A stretch of 64,000 bases of DNA from an uncultured Saprospiraceae bacterium (GCA_938002665.1 CALLAE010000066.1:1-64000); one strand, 5' to 3'; positions 21,601 through 30,176 are shown, numbered from the stretch's first letter. Notes: generated by a model not told the origin, from the sequence alone. Made by a program: numbers and translations.

Positions 21601-23376
21601 GATATCAAAGGGCAGTATCGTTCTGATTATAGTTGGTCAGCGGGTGCACTGATAAAAGATATAGAAGGCATCCCACTGGCTGGGGTGATACAGAACTCGC
21701 AGAACAGGTCTGTCACCGCTAGCTTTAATTTTGATAAGCTGTATAAAAAATCAAAATACGTCAAGAGCTTAGATCAACATGGCAAACCTAAAGCCAGAAA
21801 AAGAATCAAGCAAGATGGCGATAAGGTCACAGTCTCTAAAGATGCGGCTGGAAGAACAACCCAAAGGAAGAAAACCAGAGAAGCAAGTATCTTAGAAAAA
21901 CTGCTACTCAGACCGCTTTTCTCTCTGCGTTCAGCGAGACTAACCTACAAGGAAAACTTTAACACCATACTGCCTGGTTACACAGGGACACCAGAGTACT
22001 TTGGACTAGATGATGCATTTACTAATCCCGGCACTGGCTTTATCTTAGGTTTCCAACCTGACTTAGACCATGACAATCCTAACAACTACTTAGTGAAGGC
22101 TGCTAATAATGGCTGGCTGACTGATAGCAAAGGACAGAACCAAGAACTGGTACAACTCAAGGGACAAAACATAGAAGCAAAGTTCAAGATAGAACCTTGG
22201 AAAGATTTCAAAATAGATGTAGACTTTAAGAAGAGCTATAATATCACCCATTCTGAAGTGTACAAAAACTTAGAAGATAATGGTGTAGAGGGTTTCAAGA
22301 GTCTGGCTGCTAGAGACATGGGATCTTTTGACATGACTTACTTTAATATGAATACCCTATTTGGCTATTCTATAGATGAGTTATTTACAACCTTCGAGGA
22401 TAATAGAACTATCATCTCTTCACGACTGCCTAATAATGATACTTCTATACACGATGAGGATGGTTATCTCTATAGAGTAGGTTATGGAAAGCAGTCATCT
22501 GCTGTCTTAGTGCCTTCTTTTATTGCAGCTTATACTAACCAAGATCCCAATTTAGTAGACCTTGACCTAGAAGAATCAGTAAGAAAGAGAACCTATGTTC
22601 CAAAACCAAACTGGAATTTGAGATACGATGGTCTTTCTAAGTTGCCATGGTTCAGAGAACGATTTTCAAGCTTTACACTGCAGCATGCTTATACCTCTAG
22701 AATGAGAGTAAGCAATTTTAACTCTGATGTACAATTCGATAGAGTCAATCCTTTTGCAGAAACTAGACTGAATGGTAACTATTATACGAGGGTAGAAATT
22801 CCAGCAATACAGATTAGTGAGAATTTCAACCCAATCATTGGATTGAAGATGAAAACTAAGAAGGACTTCACGATGGAATTTGAATATGTCAAGAGCCGAG
22901 ATCTCAATCTGAAAATCAATACTTCTAGTCAACTAGAAGAAGACAAAAAGACTTCATTCGTTTTTGGACTAGGATACACGATCAAAGATTCAAATTTCTT
23001 GAAGAAAGGAAGAGGGAGAAAAAGAAGAAGCAGCAGATCTAGAACTAACAAAGATGAAGAAAAGAAACCAGGTAGGATAAACACTGGAGGTAAGGTAACA
23101 TCCACTAGAGGGAGTGACATGACCTTCATGTTGAACGTGGCATGGAATGACAACCAGTTTTTTGTTCATCAGCTAGATTCTAATTTAAGACAAGAGGATA
23201 ATGAGACTAGGGGAGATAAAGGCTTCCAATTTAGCCCATCAGTTGATTATATTCTTAATGATAATCTGACATTGAGAGGATTCTTTGATTATAATACAAA
23301 TACCCCTTATGGAAGTACTAATTATCAAAGAACCAATATAGCTGGTGGAATAGTTATGAGATTGACCTTAAACTAA
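15649..23376 (+). CDS. sprA: T9SS outer-membrane translocon SprA
   Basis: 2575 residues, in the size range of SprA (about 2400 in Flavobacterium johnsoniae). A signal peptide ending near ASAYG is followed by the characteristic N-terminal region (NPFDILPKDVEQKVEYD), a strongly repetitive beta-barrel sequence, and a C-terminus ending in alternating residues with a final aromatic/hydrophobic pattern as in outer-membrane barrels. SprA is the giant 36-strand barrel through which type IX cargo crosses the outer membrane; PorV and Plug partners are not in the window. Several proteins here carry C-terminal sorting domains that would use it. A basic linker near 2440-2465 (GRGRKRRSSRSR) is unusually arginine-rich. 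A clear terminator follows. Confidence 0.95.
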   Translation: MALKSKLAITIILISGIIFCGLSPASAYGPPASPEVEERIQEYAVAVDTIPLSDRYGNFINDEKYNPFDILPKDVEQKVEYDADTDRYVILEKIGNEYYRTPSSMTFNEYLEWRAKKQEQRYFSKLAGIGDQYKSASGRLDPMSKVDIEKNLVDRLFGGNGITIEPQGNIDLNFGARYSTNRNPYIQEDQRTQWIVPDFGMDIKMNVDGKIGDKMDLGFNYDTNATFDFDRKIKLAYDSEKWTEDDILKKVEAGNVSLPLRSSLIQGAQELFGIKTELQFGRLRLTGIMSQQRSQQETLQIENGATVQEFVIRPEEYDENRHFFISHYHRNSYEEALTNLPYINNNFRVTNLEVWVSDDRANFQTDQTMICAVADMAEPDTSRFTSKSSAAIQLETDPRVIQITTDTKGRRLPENRVNNIYQKLTTDTQVKRTKTASSNLTSDYKLRKNIDYEIYRGRKLNSGEYYFNPELGFISLNIKMRPNQVLSVSYEYFYTNNCEDVYKVGSTSDEGSVSNTDRNGQVQSEGLLFTKLLKGSSQSVNLPTWDLMMKNVYPLRANQLDQAEFDFDIFYDDDFDPNAALKKFLPIEEGDFRFTPLLNLFGLDNLNSRNDPQPDGQFDFVPGVTVVPQNGSLIFPVLEPFGESLSKAIDEKLDGLVPQNQIDSYIALYAYPELYDTSIVSAQLRLERNKFVMKGRIKSSAKSEYSLGAWNIPQGSVSVRAGSVQLVEGVHFEVDYGIGRVRILDQSIIQQGVPVNISFEDNSVFSLQQKSMMGLRAEYKFSDNFYIGGTAMRLAERPFTNKVNLGDDPIRNKVYGLDMDYSKEAPWVTKVVDKLPFYSTDKPSNINFSAEVAALRPGHNPAINGVNTGSVDSKGGVVSFDDFEGAVSGYPLSSQPDRWSLASIPQIPPNENQEGRWLEANAADARTSTITGVNRARLSWYVIDRFANVPEQIKEANPFTRRIDQRDLFNRDLPLGQLTDLLTFDMTYYPDERGPYNFDLPGGTAFSEGIDTSRNDTDRLYLSSPETRWAGIQRYLNNNDFEAANYEFIEFWMLNPFDSLPAPYEQSTDGEEGFLTFHLGNISEDILLDDQQFYENSLPQDGVAVEACPTSWGVVPLAAPINDAFAGQNFAAQDLGLDGLSNMAEFDKHESYINTLQSEFILPLAVSEDPAGDDYVYFNNQRYQNEDNLLERYKLNNNPEGNSPDISNQQEFQRGNPIPDKEDLNNNKSLDSGESFHEYRVKFKRALDDRGRPVIDSTATDYIRDIIRVTNNSGHQEAWYRFRIPLNDSKKVNGISGFRSIQFIRILVNGFQTVKTFRMADFELVRNQWRKLPSFCSLDGGEDDTNFSIDVVGVQENSDKQPFGYVSPRGIVQEQTFSNFSAVLQDENALVMRFEDLEESCEVKIGKLSEIDLRVFERMEMFVHAEVCRTDSLKIEDERLENNDISTFIRVGKDFSEHYYEYEIPMTLSDSIDATGSDRIWPTTNKFNFPLDLFIQVKKLRNLAGGNINEEFVITSDSLQKQKFIDQANKYESIDPIIDEGRVVRQGEVVLDTLYLPPGHKIRIRGNPNLGLIKGVAVGVRNNDEDKHTHCGEVWINELRLAGLQERGGVAGLARLDIQLADLGSVTASAGYSSIGWGALDQKVNERAKEELIEYDIATNLQLGKFFPENWGIQLPFYGQYAKEVVNPEFDSYDYDITVKDEFDLRQDSSQVSRDGISQRNQQVTTIKTFNFTNVRKEKVSKRTRPKKADRGKLNNPLSSNKPKQEKQKKPMPWDISNFSASYAYSKTTYRDFLLAADDVTDQFLGLDYSYSRRGSGITPFKKLVKSKALKIIKEFNFNPVPNSFTFNSSINRYVAVRRFRLPETPVFEFDDRSFDWTRTYDLNWNLTKALKLNFSANNVSYIDEVRQVGIAENLEDRDYKAFIDNGNGLELETVNADVANNPNYVKDYWRNNLRNGGRNTNYDHNISVNYTLPTKLIPYMDWIDIKGQYRSDYSWSAGALIKDIEGIPLAGVIQNSQNRSVTASFNFDKLYKKSKYVKSLDQHGKPKARKRIKQDGDKVTVSKDAAGRTTQRKKTREASILEKLLLRPLFSLRSARLTYKENFNTILPGYTGTPEYFGLDDAFTNPGTGFILGFQPDLDHDNPNNYLVKAANNGWLTDSKGQNQELVQLKGQNIEAKFKIEPWKDFKIDVDFKKSYNITHSEVYKNLEDNGVEGFKSLAARDMGSFDMTYFNMNTLFGYSIDELFTTFEDNRTIISSRLPNNDTSIHDEDGYLYRVGYGKQSSAVLVPSFIAAYTNQDPNLVDLDLEESVRKRTYVPKPNWNLRYDGLSKLPWFRERFSSFTLQHAYTSRMRVSNFNSDVQFDRVNPFAETRLNGNYYTRVEIPAIQISENFNPIIGLKMKTKKDFTMEFEYVKSRDLNLKINTSSQLEEDKKTSFVFGLGYTIKDSNFLKKGRGRKRRSSRSRTNKDEEKKPGRINTGGKVTSTRGSDMTFMLNVAWNDNQFFVHQLDSNLRQEDNETRGDKGFQFSPSVDYILNDNLTLRGFFDYNTNTPYGSTNYQRTNIAGGIVMRLTLN

Positions 23377-23396
23377 TACATAAATTATATAGTTAG

Positions 23397-23425
23397 AAAA
23401 GAGCAGCTTCGGTTGCTCTTTTTTT
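23397..23425 (+). terminator. Rho-independent terminator of sprA with UUCG tetraloop
   Basis: AAAAGAGCAGC and its complement pair around a TTCG loop closed by C-G, followed by seven T residues at 23419-23425. It sits 20 bases after the sprA stop. The T-tract abuts the first possible ATG of the next gene, which argues for a later start there. Confidence 0.85.
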
Positions 23426-23437
23426 ATGTCCAGAATT

Positions 23438-24217
23438 ATGAAATTTTTAAAAACTCTTGTAGTAATATACTTTATCGCATGTATAAGCCTCTACTTTATA
23501 CAAGACAAAGTCATTTTTGCACCACATACTTACCCGAACTCTACCAAGTACCCTGAAGGGGAAGAAATAGAAATCCCACTGACTGAATCCCTCTCAATGA
23601 ACACTGTGCTGATTCCGTATCAAGAAGGAAAGAGAAGTGAAAACGTCATCTTGTATCTACATGGCAATAAAGGCAATATCAGAAGAGGCATCTATCAGAC
23701 CCGAGTTATGAAAGATAAACAATGCGATCTGATGATAATAGATTACCGTGGCTATGGAAAGACAGAAGGCAAACCACTAAATGATAAGCAGATGCTTCAA
23801 GATGCTAACCTCGCTTACACCTATCTGAAAACACAGTACGCTGAAAGAAACATCTATGTTCTAGGTTATTCGTTAGGCACTGGAATGGCCAGTTATATTG
23901 CTGCACAGAACAAGCCTGCACATCTTATCTTGGTTGCACCCTTTACGAGTCTAGAAGGAATAAAAGACAAATTTCTTTGGATGTTTCCTGACTTTCTACT
24001 GAAATTCAAATTGGATAATGAGAAACATTTGGAAGGGGTGAGTAGTCCTGTAACTATTATTCATGGAACAAATGATGAAGTGGTAGATTACAAGTTCTCA
24101 GAAAAACTAAAGGAGCAATTCCCGACTATAAACTTTATTACGAGCCGAGGACAAGGTCATAGAGGGATTATTTTCGATCCTTTATTATCACAAGCTTTGG
24201 ATAAGATTATAGATTGA
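23438..24217 (+). CDS. Alpha/beta hydrolase, membrane-anchored (ABHD-like)
   Basis: About 259 residues. One N-terminal hydrophobic segment (residues 5-22) is followed by an alpha/beta-hydrolase core: oxyanion region YLHGNKGNIRRG, DYRGYGKTEGKP, nucleophile elbow GYSLGTGMA (Ser), the Asp region THGTNDEVV-type (IIHGTNDEVVDY) and a terminal His in GQGHRG. This is the ABHD12/13 or Bem46 type of serine hydrolase, facing the periplasm or cytoplasm from the inner membrane. The ATG at 23438 is preferred to that at 23426, which directly abuts the terminator T-tract. Substrate unknown. Confidence 0.85.
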   Translation: MKFLKTLVVIYFIACISLYFIQDKVIFAPHTYPNSTKYPEGEEIEIPLTESLSMNTVLIPYQEGKRSENVILYLHGNKGNIRRGIYQTRVMKDKQCDLMIIDYRGYGKTEGKPLNDKQMLQDANLAYTYLKTQYAERNIYVLGYSLGTGMASYIAAQNKPAHLILVAPFTSLEGIKDKFLWMFPDFLLKFKLDNEKHLEGVSSPVTIIHGTNDEVVDYKFSEKLKEQFPTINFITSRGQGHRGIIFDPLLSQALDKIID

Positions 24218-24237
24218 TTGCTCGTGGATAGCGACAG

Positions 24238-24295
24238 GATAATGCGACCACTCTGTGGTCGGGTATCGTAATTGTAATTGTAATAGTGGTCGCAT
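24238..24295 (+). repeat. Short palindromic intergenic element with CGACC arms
   Basis: An 11-bp perfect inverted repeat (ATGCGACCACT at 24242-24252, complement at 24285-24295) encloses a second, shorter palindrome CGACCAC/GTGGTCG and a TAATTG-type repeat. The left part (24238-24267) resembles 39523-39552, with about 24 of 30 bases matching. It lies between the alpha/beta hydrolase gene and the mscL terminator and may be a REP-like or MITE-like dispersed element. Confidence 0.45.
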
Positions 24296-24384
24296 AATGT
24301 TGACCAACATAAAAGATATAACCATTAAATAGTCCGAACCCAATTTTATATAGAACTACTTTCTATGCTTGGAATATGTGCATG

Positions 24385-24415
24385 AAAAAAGCCACTAACT
24401 TTTCAGTTAGCGGCC
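24385..24415 (-). terminator. Rho-independent terminator of mscL
   Basis: On the minus strand a stem GCCGCTAAC/GTTAGTGGC with a GAAAA-type loop is followed by six T residues. It lies about 30-60 bases after the mscL stop. Confidence 0.8.
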
Positions 24416-24443
24416 TTAGATATTTCAGAAAAAATTGGGATTA

Positions 24444-24839
24444 TTATTTTTTCAATGCGTCTCTGATTTCTGCTAATAAAGCTTGGTCAGCTGTTGGTTC
24501 AGGATCTGGAGCAGCACCCATCGCTTTGATTTTAGCTTTTCCTAAGATGAATAATACCCATCCTACAATTAAAAGATTGATTATAGTATTGAACCATTTT
24601 CCGTATCTGATAGCATTGGCAGGCTTTACAACAGAACCATCAGCACCTAACTCAGCTGGTGATAGTACTTTTTGCATAGCTCCAAAATCAATTCCACCAG
24701 CAAAATGACCTACTACAGGCATGATGATATCATTGACAAATCCATTTACTACTAGACCTACAGCGCCAGCAAGAATGACAGCAATCGCAAAGTCGATTAC
24801 ATTTCCCGTCATTATAAATTCCTTAAATTCTTTTAACAT
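24444..24839 (-). CDS. mscL: Large-conductance mechanosensitive channel MscL
   Basis: 131 residues, typical MscL length. The N-terminal amphipathic helix MLKEFKEFIMTGNVIDFAIA leads into the pore helix AVILAGAVGLVVNGFVNDIIMP, then a short periplasmic loop, the second membrane helix near 85-105, and a charged C-terminal bundle. The channel opens on hypo-osmotic stress and releases small solutes from the cytoplasm. A monocistronic unit is suggested by its own promoter-like element and terminator. Confidence 0.95.
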   Translation of the reverse strand: MLKEFKEFIMTGNVIDFAIAVILAGAVGLVVNGFVNDIIMPVVGHFAGGIDFGAMQKVLSPAELGADGSVVKPANAIRYGKWFNTIINLLIVGWVLFILGKAKIKAMGAAPDPEPTADQALLAEIRDALKK

Positions 24840-24869
24840 CGTATTTGAAGTTTTGTTAGTTATTAATTA

Positions 24870-24877
24870 CAAAGTTA
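24870..24877 (-). promoter_or_regulatory. Candidate -7 element for mscL
   Basis: The minus strand reads TAACTTTG here, an exact TAnnTTTG match, about 31 bases before the mscL start and inside a very AT-rich stretch. No clear -33 TTG was placed. Confidence 0.45.
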
Positions 24878-24968
24878 GTAACAATAAATTATATATATAA
24901 ATAAATTAAATATTTAACGCATTGAGGGCTTTTATAGCCATAATTAGCCATTTAGAGCCTTGCTTAAG

Positions 24969-24976
24969 TACTTTTG
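24969..24976 (+). promoter_or_regulatory. Candidate -7 element for ligA
   Basis: TACTTTTG matches TAnnTTTG and lies 111 bases before ligA, in the region divergent from mscL. The implied leader is about 105 bases. A -33 box is not clear. Confidence 0.4.
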
Positions 24977-25086
24977 CATAATAAAAGGGAAGATTAGGAA
25001 GAGTATCTGAGGGATAAAAGTACTATAGTTCCATCAATCTATTTGTTAAATTATCAGGTTAGAAAACTACCAAACGATCATACAAT

Positions 25087-27189
25087 ATGAATCAAATTTC
25101 ATCTAAAGAACTAAAACAACTCACAAAGAAATTTCTAACTGACGAGCTTTCCCCTTTAGATTATGACAGTATCGTAGCTGTTCTACAACAACATGAATGG
25201 AAGTATTATGTAGACAATAGTCCTACCCTCTCAGATGTAGATTTCGATACCCTATTCAAAAAACTTCAAGCCCTAGAAGACAATCATCCAGAACTCATCC
25301 AGCTCCACTCCCCTACCCAACGTGTCTCTAGCGACCTGAGTTCAGACCTGCCCACTGTTGCACATCTCAATCCCCTTCTCTCTCTAGCCAACTCTTACAA
25401 TGAAGAAGATCTGCAAGAATTTGATAAGCAGATCAGAAAACTCTGTAACGATACTACTGGTGATGAGATCGCTTATTTTGTAGAGCCTAAGTACGACGGT
25501 GGCAGCATCGCCCTAGTATATGAAAATGATTTACTGATCAGAGCAGCCACAAGAGGCAATGGCACAGAAGGAGAAGAGATGACAGCCAATGCTAGAGTTA
25601 TCCGCTCCCTCCCACTAACCGCTGCCTTTTCCAAATACAATATCCAGAAAGTAGAGCTGAGAGGAGAAGCAGTCATAGCCAAAACCGTCTTTCAAAAAAG
25701 TAATCTACAAAGAGAGAAAGAAGGCCTAGACGTCTTTGCCAATCCTCGTAATGCAGCCACCGGAGGACTCAGAATGAAAGATCCTAAAGAATCCAAAAAG
25801 CGTGGCCTAGATGTACTCATCTTTCAATTTGCCTACGCTGTAGACAAGGACGGCAAGGATATGCTGCCCACACTGAAGAGTCATAGTAATAGCATAGCTA
25901 TCCTCAAAGAATTAGGATTTAAAGTAGAAAACAAGCCAGAGCAAAGATGCCAAGGCATCGCCGCTGCTGCTGCTGCATGTAGAAAATGGGAAACAAACCG
26001 AGAAAAATTTATCTACGAAATAGATGGAGCCGTGGTCAAGGTAGACGCCTTCGAGAAGCAAGCTATCTGCGGCTCTACACAACACCACCCCCGCTGGGCT
26101 ATCGCCTTTAAGTTCAAAGCCAAGCAAGCGCATACCACCCTATTGGACGTGGAATATCAAGTGGGCAAGACTGGGGCTATCACCCCCGTGGCCAAAGTAG
26201 AACCTGTTCATCTAGCTGGTGTTACTGTGTCTTCCATCTCCTTGCACAATGAAGAATTTATACATCAAAAGGATCTGCGGCTAGGAGATACTCTAGTTAT
26301 AGAAAGAGCTGGTGATGTTATTCCTTACGTAGTAAAATCACTTGTAGATGATAGAGACGGAAACGAGAAGGTGATTAGCTTTCCGACACAATGCCCTTCT
26401 TGCACTACCCCTCTAAGTAGAACGGAGGACCAAGCCGCCTATCGTTGTTCCAATATGCTCTGCGAAGCGCAGATACTGCAACGAATGATCTATCATGTCT
26501 CTAAAGACGCAATGAACATAGATGGTTTTGGGAAATCCTATGTCGAAACTTTTCATGCCAAGGGCTGGCTGCAAGACCTTAGTGACATCTATAACTTAGA
26601 TTATAGGTCCATTGCTCTTCTCGAGGGCTTTGGAGAAAAATCATCTACTAAACTCGAGCGCGCCATCGCCGCTGCCAAAAAGAACCCTATCCACCGATTG
26701 CTCAACAGTCTCAGCATCCATCACCTAGGCCGCAAAGCCAGCAAGCTCATTGCTCAAGAAATAAATCATGTACTAGAGCTTACTGAGTGGACTCCCGAAA
26801 AGTATACAGAAATAAAAGACATCGGCCCTGTCGTAGCTGAAAATGTCATCGCCTACTTCTCAGTACCAGAAAACATCGAGATGCTAAACAGGATGGAAGC
26901 GCATGGTGTCAATCTAAAGCAAACTGAACAAGACCGACCTAAAGAGGTCAGCGCTGATGCTCCACTCATAGGCAAGACCATATTATTCACTGGTTCCTTA
27001 CAAACCATGTCTAGAAAAGTGGCGCAGGCCAAAGCAGAAGCAGCAGGTGCAAAAAACATCTCAGCAGTTAGTTCTAATCTGAACATACTTGTCGTCGGAG
27101 AGAAAGCAGGATCAAAACTTAAGAAGGCCCAAGCACTCGGTACTGTAGAAATACTAACCGAAGAGGCATTCAATAGCTTGATAGAGTAG
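25087..27189 (+). CDS. ligA: NAD-dependent DNA ligase LigA
   Basis: 700 residues, slightly longer than the common 670. The domain order is complete: Ia domain (YYVDNSPTLSDVDFD), adenylation motif KYDGGS with Lys135 as the AMP-accepting residue, OB fold (VGKTGAITPVAKVEPV), a four-cysteine zinc finger (CPSC...CSNMLC near 436-460), HhH repeats and a C-terminal BRCT domain starting near 624. LigA seals nicks in replication and repair using NAD+. selO follows 39 bases downstream in the same direction, so they may share a transcript, though their functions are unrelated. Confidence 0.96.
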   Translation: MNQISSKELKQLTKKFLTDELSPLDYDSIVAVLQQHEWKYYVDNSPTLSDVDFDTLFKKLQALEDNHPELIQLHSPTQRVSSDLSSDLPTVAHLNPLLSLANSYNEEDLQEFDKQIRKLCNDTTGDEIAYFVEPKYDGGSIALVYENDLLIRAATRGNGTEGEEMTANARVIRSLPLTAAFSKYNIQKVELRGEAVIAKTVFQKSNLQREKEGLDVFANPRNAATGGLRMKDPKESKKRGLDVLIFQFAYAVDKDGKDMLPTLKSHSNSIAILKELGFKVENKPEQRCQGIAAAAAACRKWETNREKFIYEIDGAVVKVDAFEKQAICGSTQHHPRWAIAFKFKAKQAHTTLLDVEYQVGKTGAITPVAKVEPVHLAGVTVSSISLHNEEFIHQKDLRLGDTLVIERAGDVIPYVVKSLVDDRDGNEKVISFPTQCPSCTTPLSRTEDQAAYRCSNMLCEAQILQRMIYHVSKDAMNIDGFGKSYVETFHAKGWLQDLSDIYNLDYRSIALLEGFGEKSSTKLERAIAAAKKNPIHRLLNSLSIHHLGRKASKLIAQEINHVLELTEWTPEKYTEIKDIGPVVAENVIAYFSVPENIEMLNRMEAHGVNLKQTEQDRPKEVSADAPLIGKTILFTGSLQTMSRKVAQAKAEAAGAKNISAVSSNLNILVVGEKAGSKLKKAQALGTVEILTEEAFNSLIE

Positions 27190-27228
27190 GATGAACTATC
27201 GCTCTCGTAGACTGTTCTAAAGAAGCAC

Positions 27229-28791
27229 ATGAAATTTAATCTACAAGATACTTTTAGTACAGACTTACCTGCTGACCCTAACAAAAATAATACCCGTCGC
27301 CAGGTATTCCATTCTTGTTATTCTTACGCTATCCCTAGAGTGCCATCTGCGCCTGTTGTCCTTCATGTTTCTGATTTTGCTCAGACACTAGGCATCACCG
27401 AACAAGAAACACAATCAGATTCCTTCAAAGAAATATTTTCTGGAGCCAAACTTATAGTAGGTTCCACTCCTTATGCCATGTGTTATGCAGGGCATCAGTT
27501 TGGCCACTGGGCTGGACAACTGGGTGATGGTCGTGCGATAAATCTTGGAGAAGTAGTATATAACAATAAACGGTGGGCCTTACAACTAAAAGGTGCGGGA
27601 GAAACACCATACTCTAGAACGGCCGATGGGCTAGCAGTGCTAAGGTCTTCCATCAGAGAACACCTATGCAGTGAGGCCATGTACCACCTTGGCGTCCCCA
27701 CTACTAGATCTTTGTCCCTATGTCTGACTGGAGATGAGGTACTCAGAGATATGATGTACGATGGCAATGCAGCCTATGAAAAAGGAGCGGTGGTCTGCAG
27801 GGTGGCGGAGTCCTTTATTCGTTTTGGCAACTTCCAAATCTTTGCAAGCAGAGGAGACAAAAAGACACTTCAGTTATTAGCAGATTATACGATCAGACAG
27901 TTCTATCCAGAAATAGATCTAGGTTCTGAAAGCAAGTATGCAGCACTCTTTGCAGCAGTAGCGGATAGGACACTGAATATGATCGTGGGATGGCAGCGGG
28001 TGGGCTTTGTGCATGGTGTCATGAATACAGATAACCTATCCATCCTAGGACAGACCATAGACTACGGGCCTTACGGCTGGCTAGAGGGCTATGACAGAGG
28101 GTGGACACCTAACACCACTGACAGACAACATAAGAGATACCGCTATGGTAATCAGCCCGCTATAGCTCTATGGAACTTGCATCAGTTGGGCAATGCGCTG
28201 TACAGTATAGAGCAGGTAGCGGAGCCTTTTGAGAAAACTCTTAGGGGGTATCAGCAAAAGTATGTGGAAGCCTATTTCGATATGATGAGACAGAAGCTAG
28301 GCCTTAACACTGAAGAAAAAACGGATATATCTCTTATAGAAGCACTGGAGCTAAATCTAGAACTAACAGAAACAGATATGACTATCTTTTTCAGACAGCT
28401 TGCTCAACTTACTCTGTCTGATACACCTGCAAGTGCTCTAGATACGGTAGATTTTGCATTCTACAAGCCTGCTGAACTAGTAGGAGAAATAAAAGCAACT
28501 TGGGAAGTCTGGATGAAACAATACCTCGCAAGACTCGTCCAAGAAAACAGACCAGTAGAAGAAAAGACAGCAGCCATGAATGCAGTCAACCCTAAGTATG
28601 TTCTCAGAAACTACATGGCACAGCTCGCGATAGATGCTGCTGATAGCGGAGACTACAGCCTCATAGATGAACTGTATCAACTACTAAAAGAGCCCTACGC
28701 AGAGCAAGCAGAAAATGAAAAGTGGTTTGCCAAGCGGCCAGAATGGGCACGCCATAAAGTGGGATGCTCTATGCTTTCTTGTAGTTCTTAA
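27229..28791 (+). CDS. selO: Protein adenylyltransferase SelO (YdiU/UPF0061)
   Basis: 520 residues. The pseudokinase signature is clear: GHQFGHWAGQLGDGRAINLGE, then LKGAGETPYSRTADGLAVLRSSIREHLCSEAM, then HGVMNTDNLSILGQTIDYGPYG with the metal-binding Asn and Asp. SelO transfers AMP from ATP to hydroxyl side chains of proteins and is tied to redox stress. The last residues are CSMLSCSS, so a Cys stands third from the end, where human SelO has selenocysteine. No SECIS or in-frame TGA is involved here. Confidence 0.92.
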   Translation: MKFNLQDTFSTDLPADPNKNNTRRQVFHSCYSYAIPRVPSAPVVLHVSDFAQTLGITEQETQSDSFKEIFSGAKLIVGSTPYAMCYAGHQFGHWAGQLGDGRAINLGEVVYNNKRWALQLKGAGETPYSRTADGLAVLRSSIREHLCSEAMYHLGVPTTRSLSLCLTGDEVLRDMMYDGNAAYEKGAVVCRVAESFIRFGNFQIFASRGDKKTLQLLADYTIRQFYPEIDLGSESKYAALFAAVADRTLNMIVGWQRVGFVHGVMNTDNLSILGQTIDYGPYGWLEGYDRGWTPNTTDRQHKRYRYGNQPAIALWNLHQLGNALYSIEQVAEPFEKTLRGYQQKYVEAYFDMMRQKLGLNTEEKTDISLIEALELNLELTETDMTIFFRQLAQLTLSDTPASALDTVDFAFYKPAELVGEIKATWEVWMKQYLARLVQENRPVEEKTAAMNAVNPKYVLRNYMAQLAIDAADSGDYSLIDELYQLLKEPYAEQAENEKWFAKRPEWARHKVGCSMLSCSS

Positions 28792-28801
28792 GATAAGATT
28801 A

Positions 28802-29164
28802 CTAATTCCACCACACTGCAAAGCCTCGCTTCCGCAAGCTCTTCGCCAGTGCAGCTTCCATGTCGGCTGCATCCTTACGCGTAAGAGGATTGAAACTAGA
28901 ATATAAGCTAGGTCTGAGCATCTTCCCATAGCGTTCTACATACTTAGAAGAAATCTTGTAACCTTTCTTATTCTTATATCCCGATATATGTTTCTGAAAT
29001 CTTTCCTTAGGACTATGAGCAGTCATGCCTACATACAGACAGCCTCTTATGCCTTTATAGTGAGGATTGGCAGCACGGAATTTCCTGTCTTCAGACCAGA
29101 CTTTTCTGTCCAGTTCGACTACGTATACATTATGGGTCAGCCTTGAGGATTTCGCTTGTGGCAT
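28802..29164 (-). CDS. GIY-YIG-like nuclease-domain protein
   Basis: 120 residues. VYVVEL near residue 13, CLYVGMTAHSPKERFQKH near residues 42-60 (the YIG-like strand followed by an Arg-bearing helix), and a late Glu in ADMEAALAKSLRKRG fit a minimal GIY-YIG domain with no attached specificity domain. Small proteins of this kind are widespread and of uncertain role. It is convergent with selO, stops 11 bases apart. A 118-base gap separates it from the MBL hydrolase gene. Confidence 0.65.
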   Translation of the reverse strand: MPQAKSSRLTHNVYVVELDRKVWSEDRKFRAANPHYKGIRGCLYVGMTAHSPKERFQKHISGYKNKKGYKISSKYVERYGKMLRPSLYSSFNPLTRKDAADMEAALAKSLRKRGFAVWWN

Positions 29165-29282
29165 AAGCTTCTATCTAAACTTATAAGGGCAAAAACGAAG
29201 CCAGAATAAGCATAAGTTGAAGTCTAAGAATAAGTTTTACTTGAAGAATTATTCCCCTGTGCCCACTCGCGACGGGTCGATG

Positions 29283-30161
29283 CTATTCTTCGGAATAGGC
29301 TTTATACAAAGTCTTCACGAACTTCTCACCACTAATAAATCCTTCTCCCCAGGCTTCAAAGCCTTTAGTTAGGCTAGCAAAGTCTAGAGCATCTTCAGCA
29401 GTGGCTTTTTTTATTTCTGCTTTCACTCTATCCCTCATAATCTTGAGCATCTGATGATAGTCTAGTAGGTCTTGCTTGTCAGAAAGTATACCATGGCCGG
29501 GTATGATTTTCGTATCTTCATCACAGAGCATCAGTGCGCCAGCGACAGCTTCTATGAGTCCATCTGGAGAGCCTCCCATCTGCACATCTATAAACGGGAA
29601 CCTATTTCTAAAAAAACAGTCTCCCATATGGAGCACATTATAAGAAGGAAAATAGATAAAAGCATCTCCATCAGTGTGCGCATTATGATGATGTATCAGT
29701 TGTAATGATTCACCATTGATATGAATCTGCATTTCATCATTGTAAGTCAGTTTAGGCCAGGCAATTTCTGGCGCGGCCTCTGTACTTCTACCGAAAGGTC
29801 TTATCTGCTCATGACTTAATCTTTCTCTTACATTCTCATGTGCAACGATGGTCGCGCCTTCCTCAGCGAAGTAGGCATTCCCTCCAGTGTGGTCTCCATG
29901 CCAATGGGTATTTATCAGGTACCTAATAGGCGTCTCAGATAAAGAATCTACCACGTACATAATCTTTTCAGACATCTTAGCAAACTGATCATCTATCATC
30001 ACTGCACCATCCTCTCCTAGAAATAAACCGATGTTGCCACCAGCCCCATAGAGTAGATAGATATTATCAGTGACCTTGTCAGGATTTATCTGTACTTCGA
30101 TATCCTGTGCATAACTGAGATGAACTAAGACTAGCAGCGCTAGACTAATAAATGTTTTCAT
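29283..30161 (-). CDS. Exported MBL-fold metallo-hydrolase
   Basis: 292 residues with a signal peptide ending LVHLSYAQ. The zinc motif HWHGDH starts at His86, followed by a His in the AHTDGDAF region, VLHMGDCFF and IPGHG. This resembles the subclass-B beta-lactamase-like hydrolases that Bacteroidota export to the periplasm. The substrate could be a lactam, lactone or thioester and cannot be inferred. It follows the M14 peptidase gene by 15 bases and closes a minus-strand run with ybeY. Confidence 0.85.
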   Translation of the reverse strand: MKTFISLALLVLVHLSYAQDIEVQINPDKVTDNIYLLYGAGGNIGLFLGEDGAVMIDDQFAKMSEKIMYVVDSLSETPIRYLINTHWHGDHTGGNAYFAEEGATIVAHENVRERLSHEQIRPFGRSTEAAPEIAWPKLTYNDEMQIHINGESLQLIHHHNAHTDGDAFIYFPSYNVLHMGDCFFRNRFPFIDVQMGGSPDGLIEAVAGALMLCDEDTKIIPGHGILSDKQDLLDYHQMLKIMRDRVKAEIKKATAEDALDFASLTKGFEAWGEGFISGEKFVKTLYKAYSEE

Positions 30162-30176
30162 ATTGGTAATGATTTA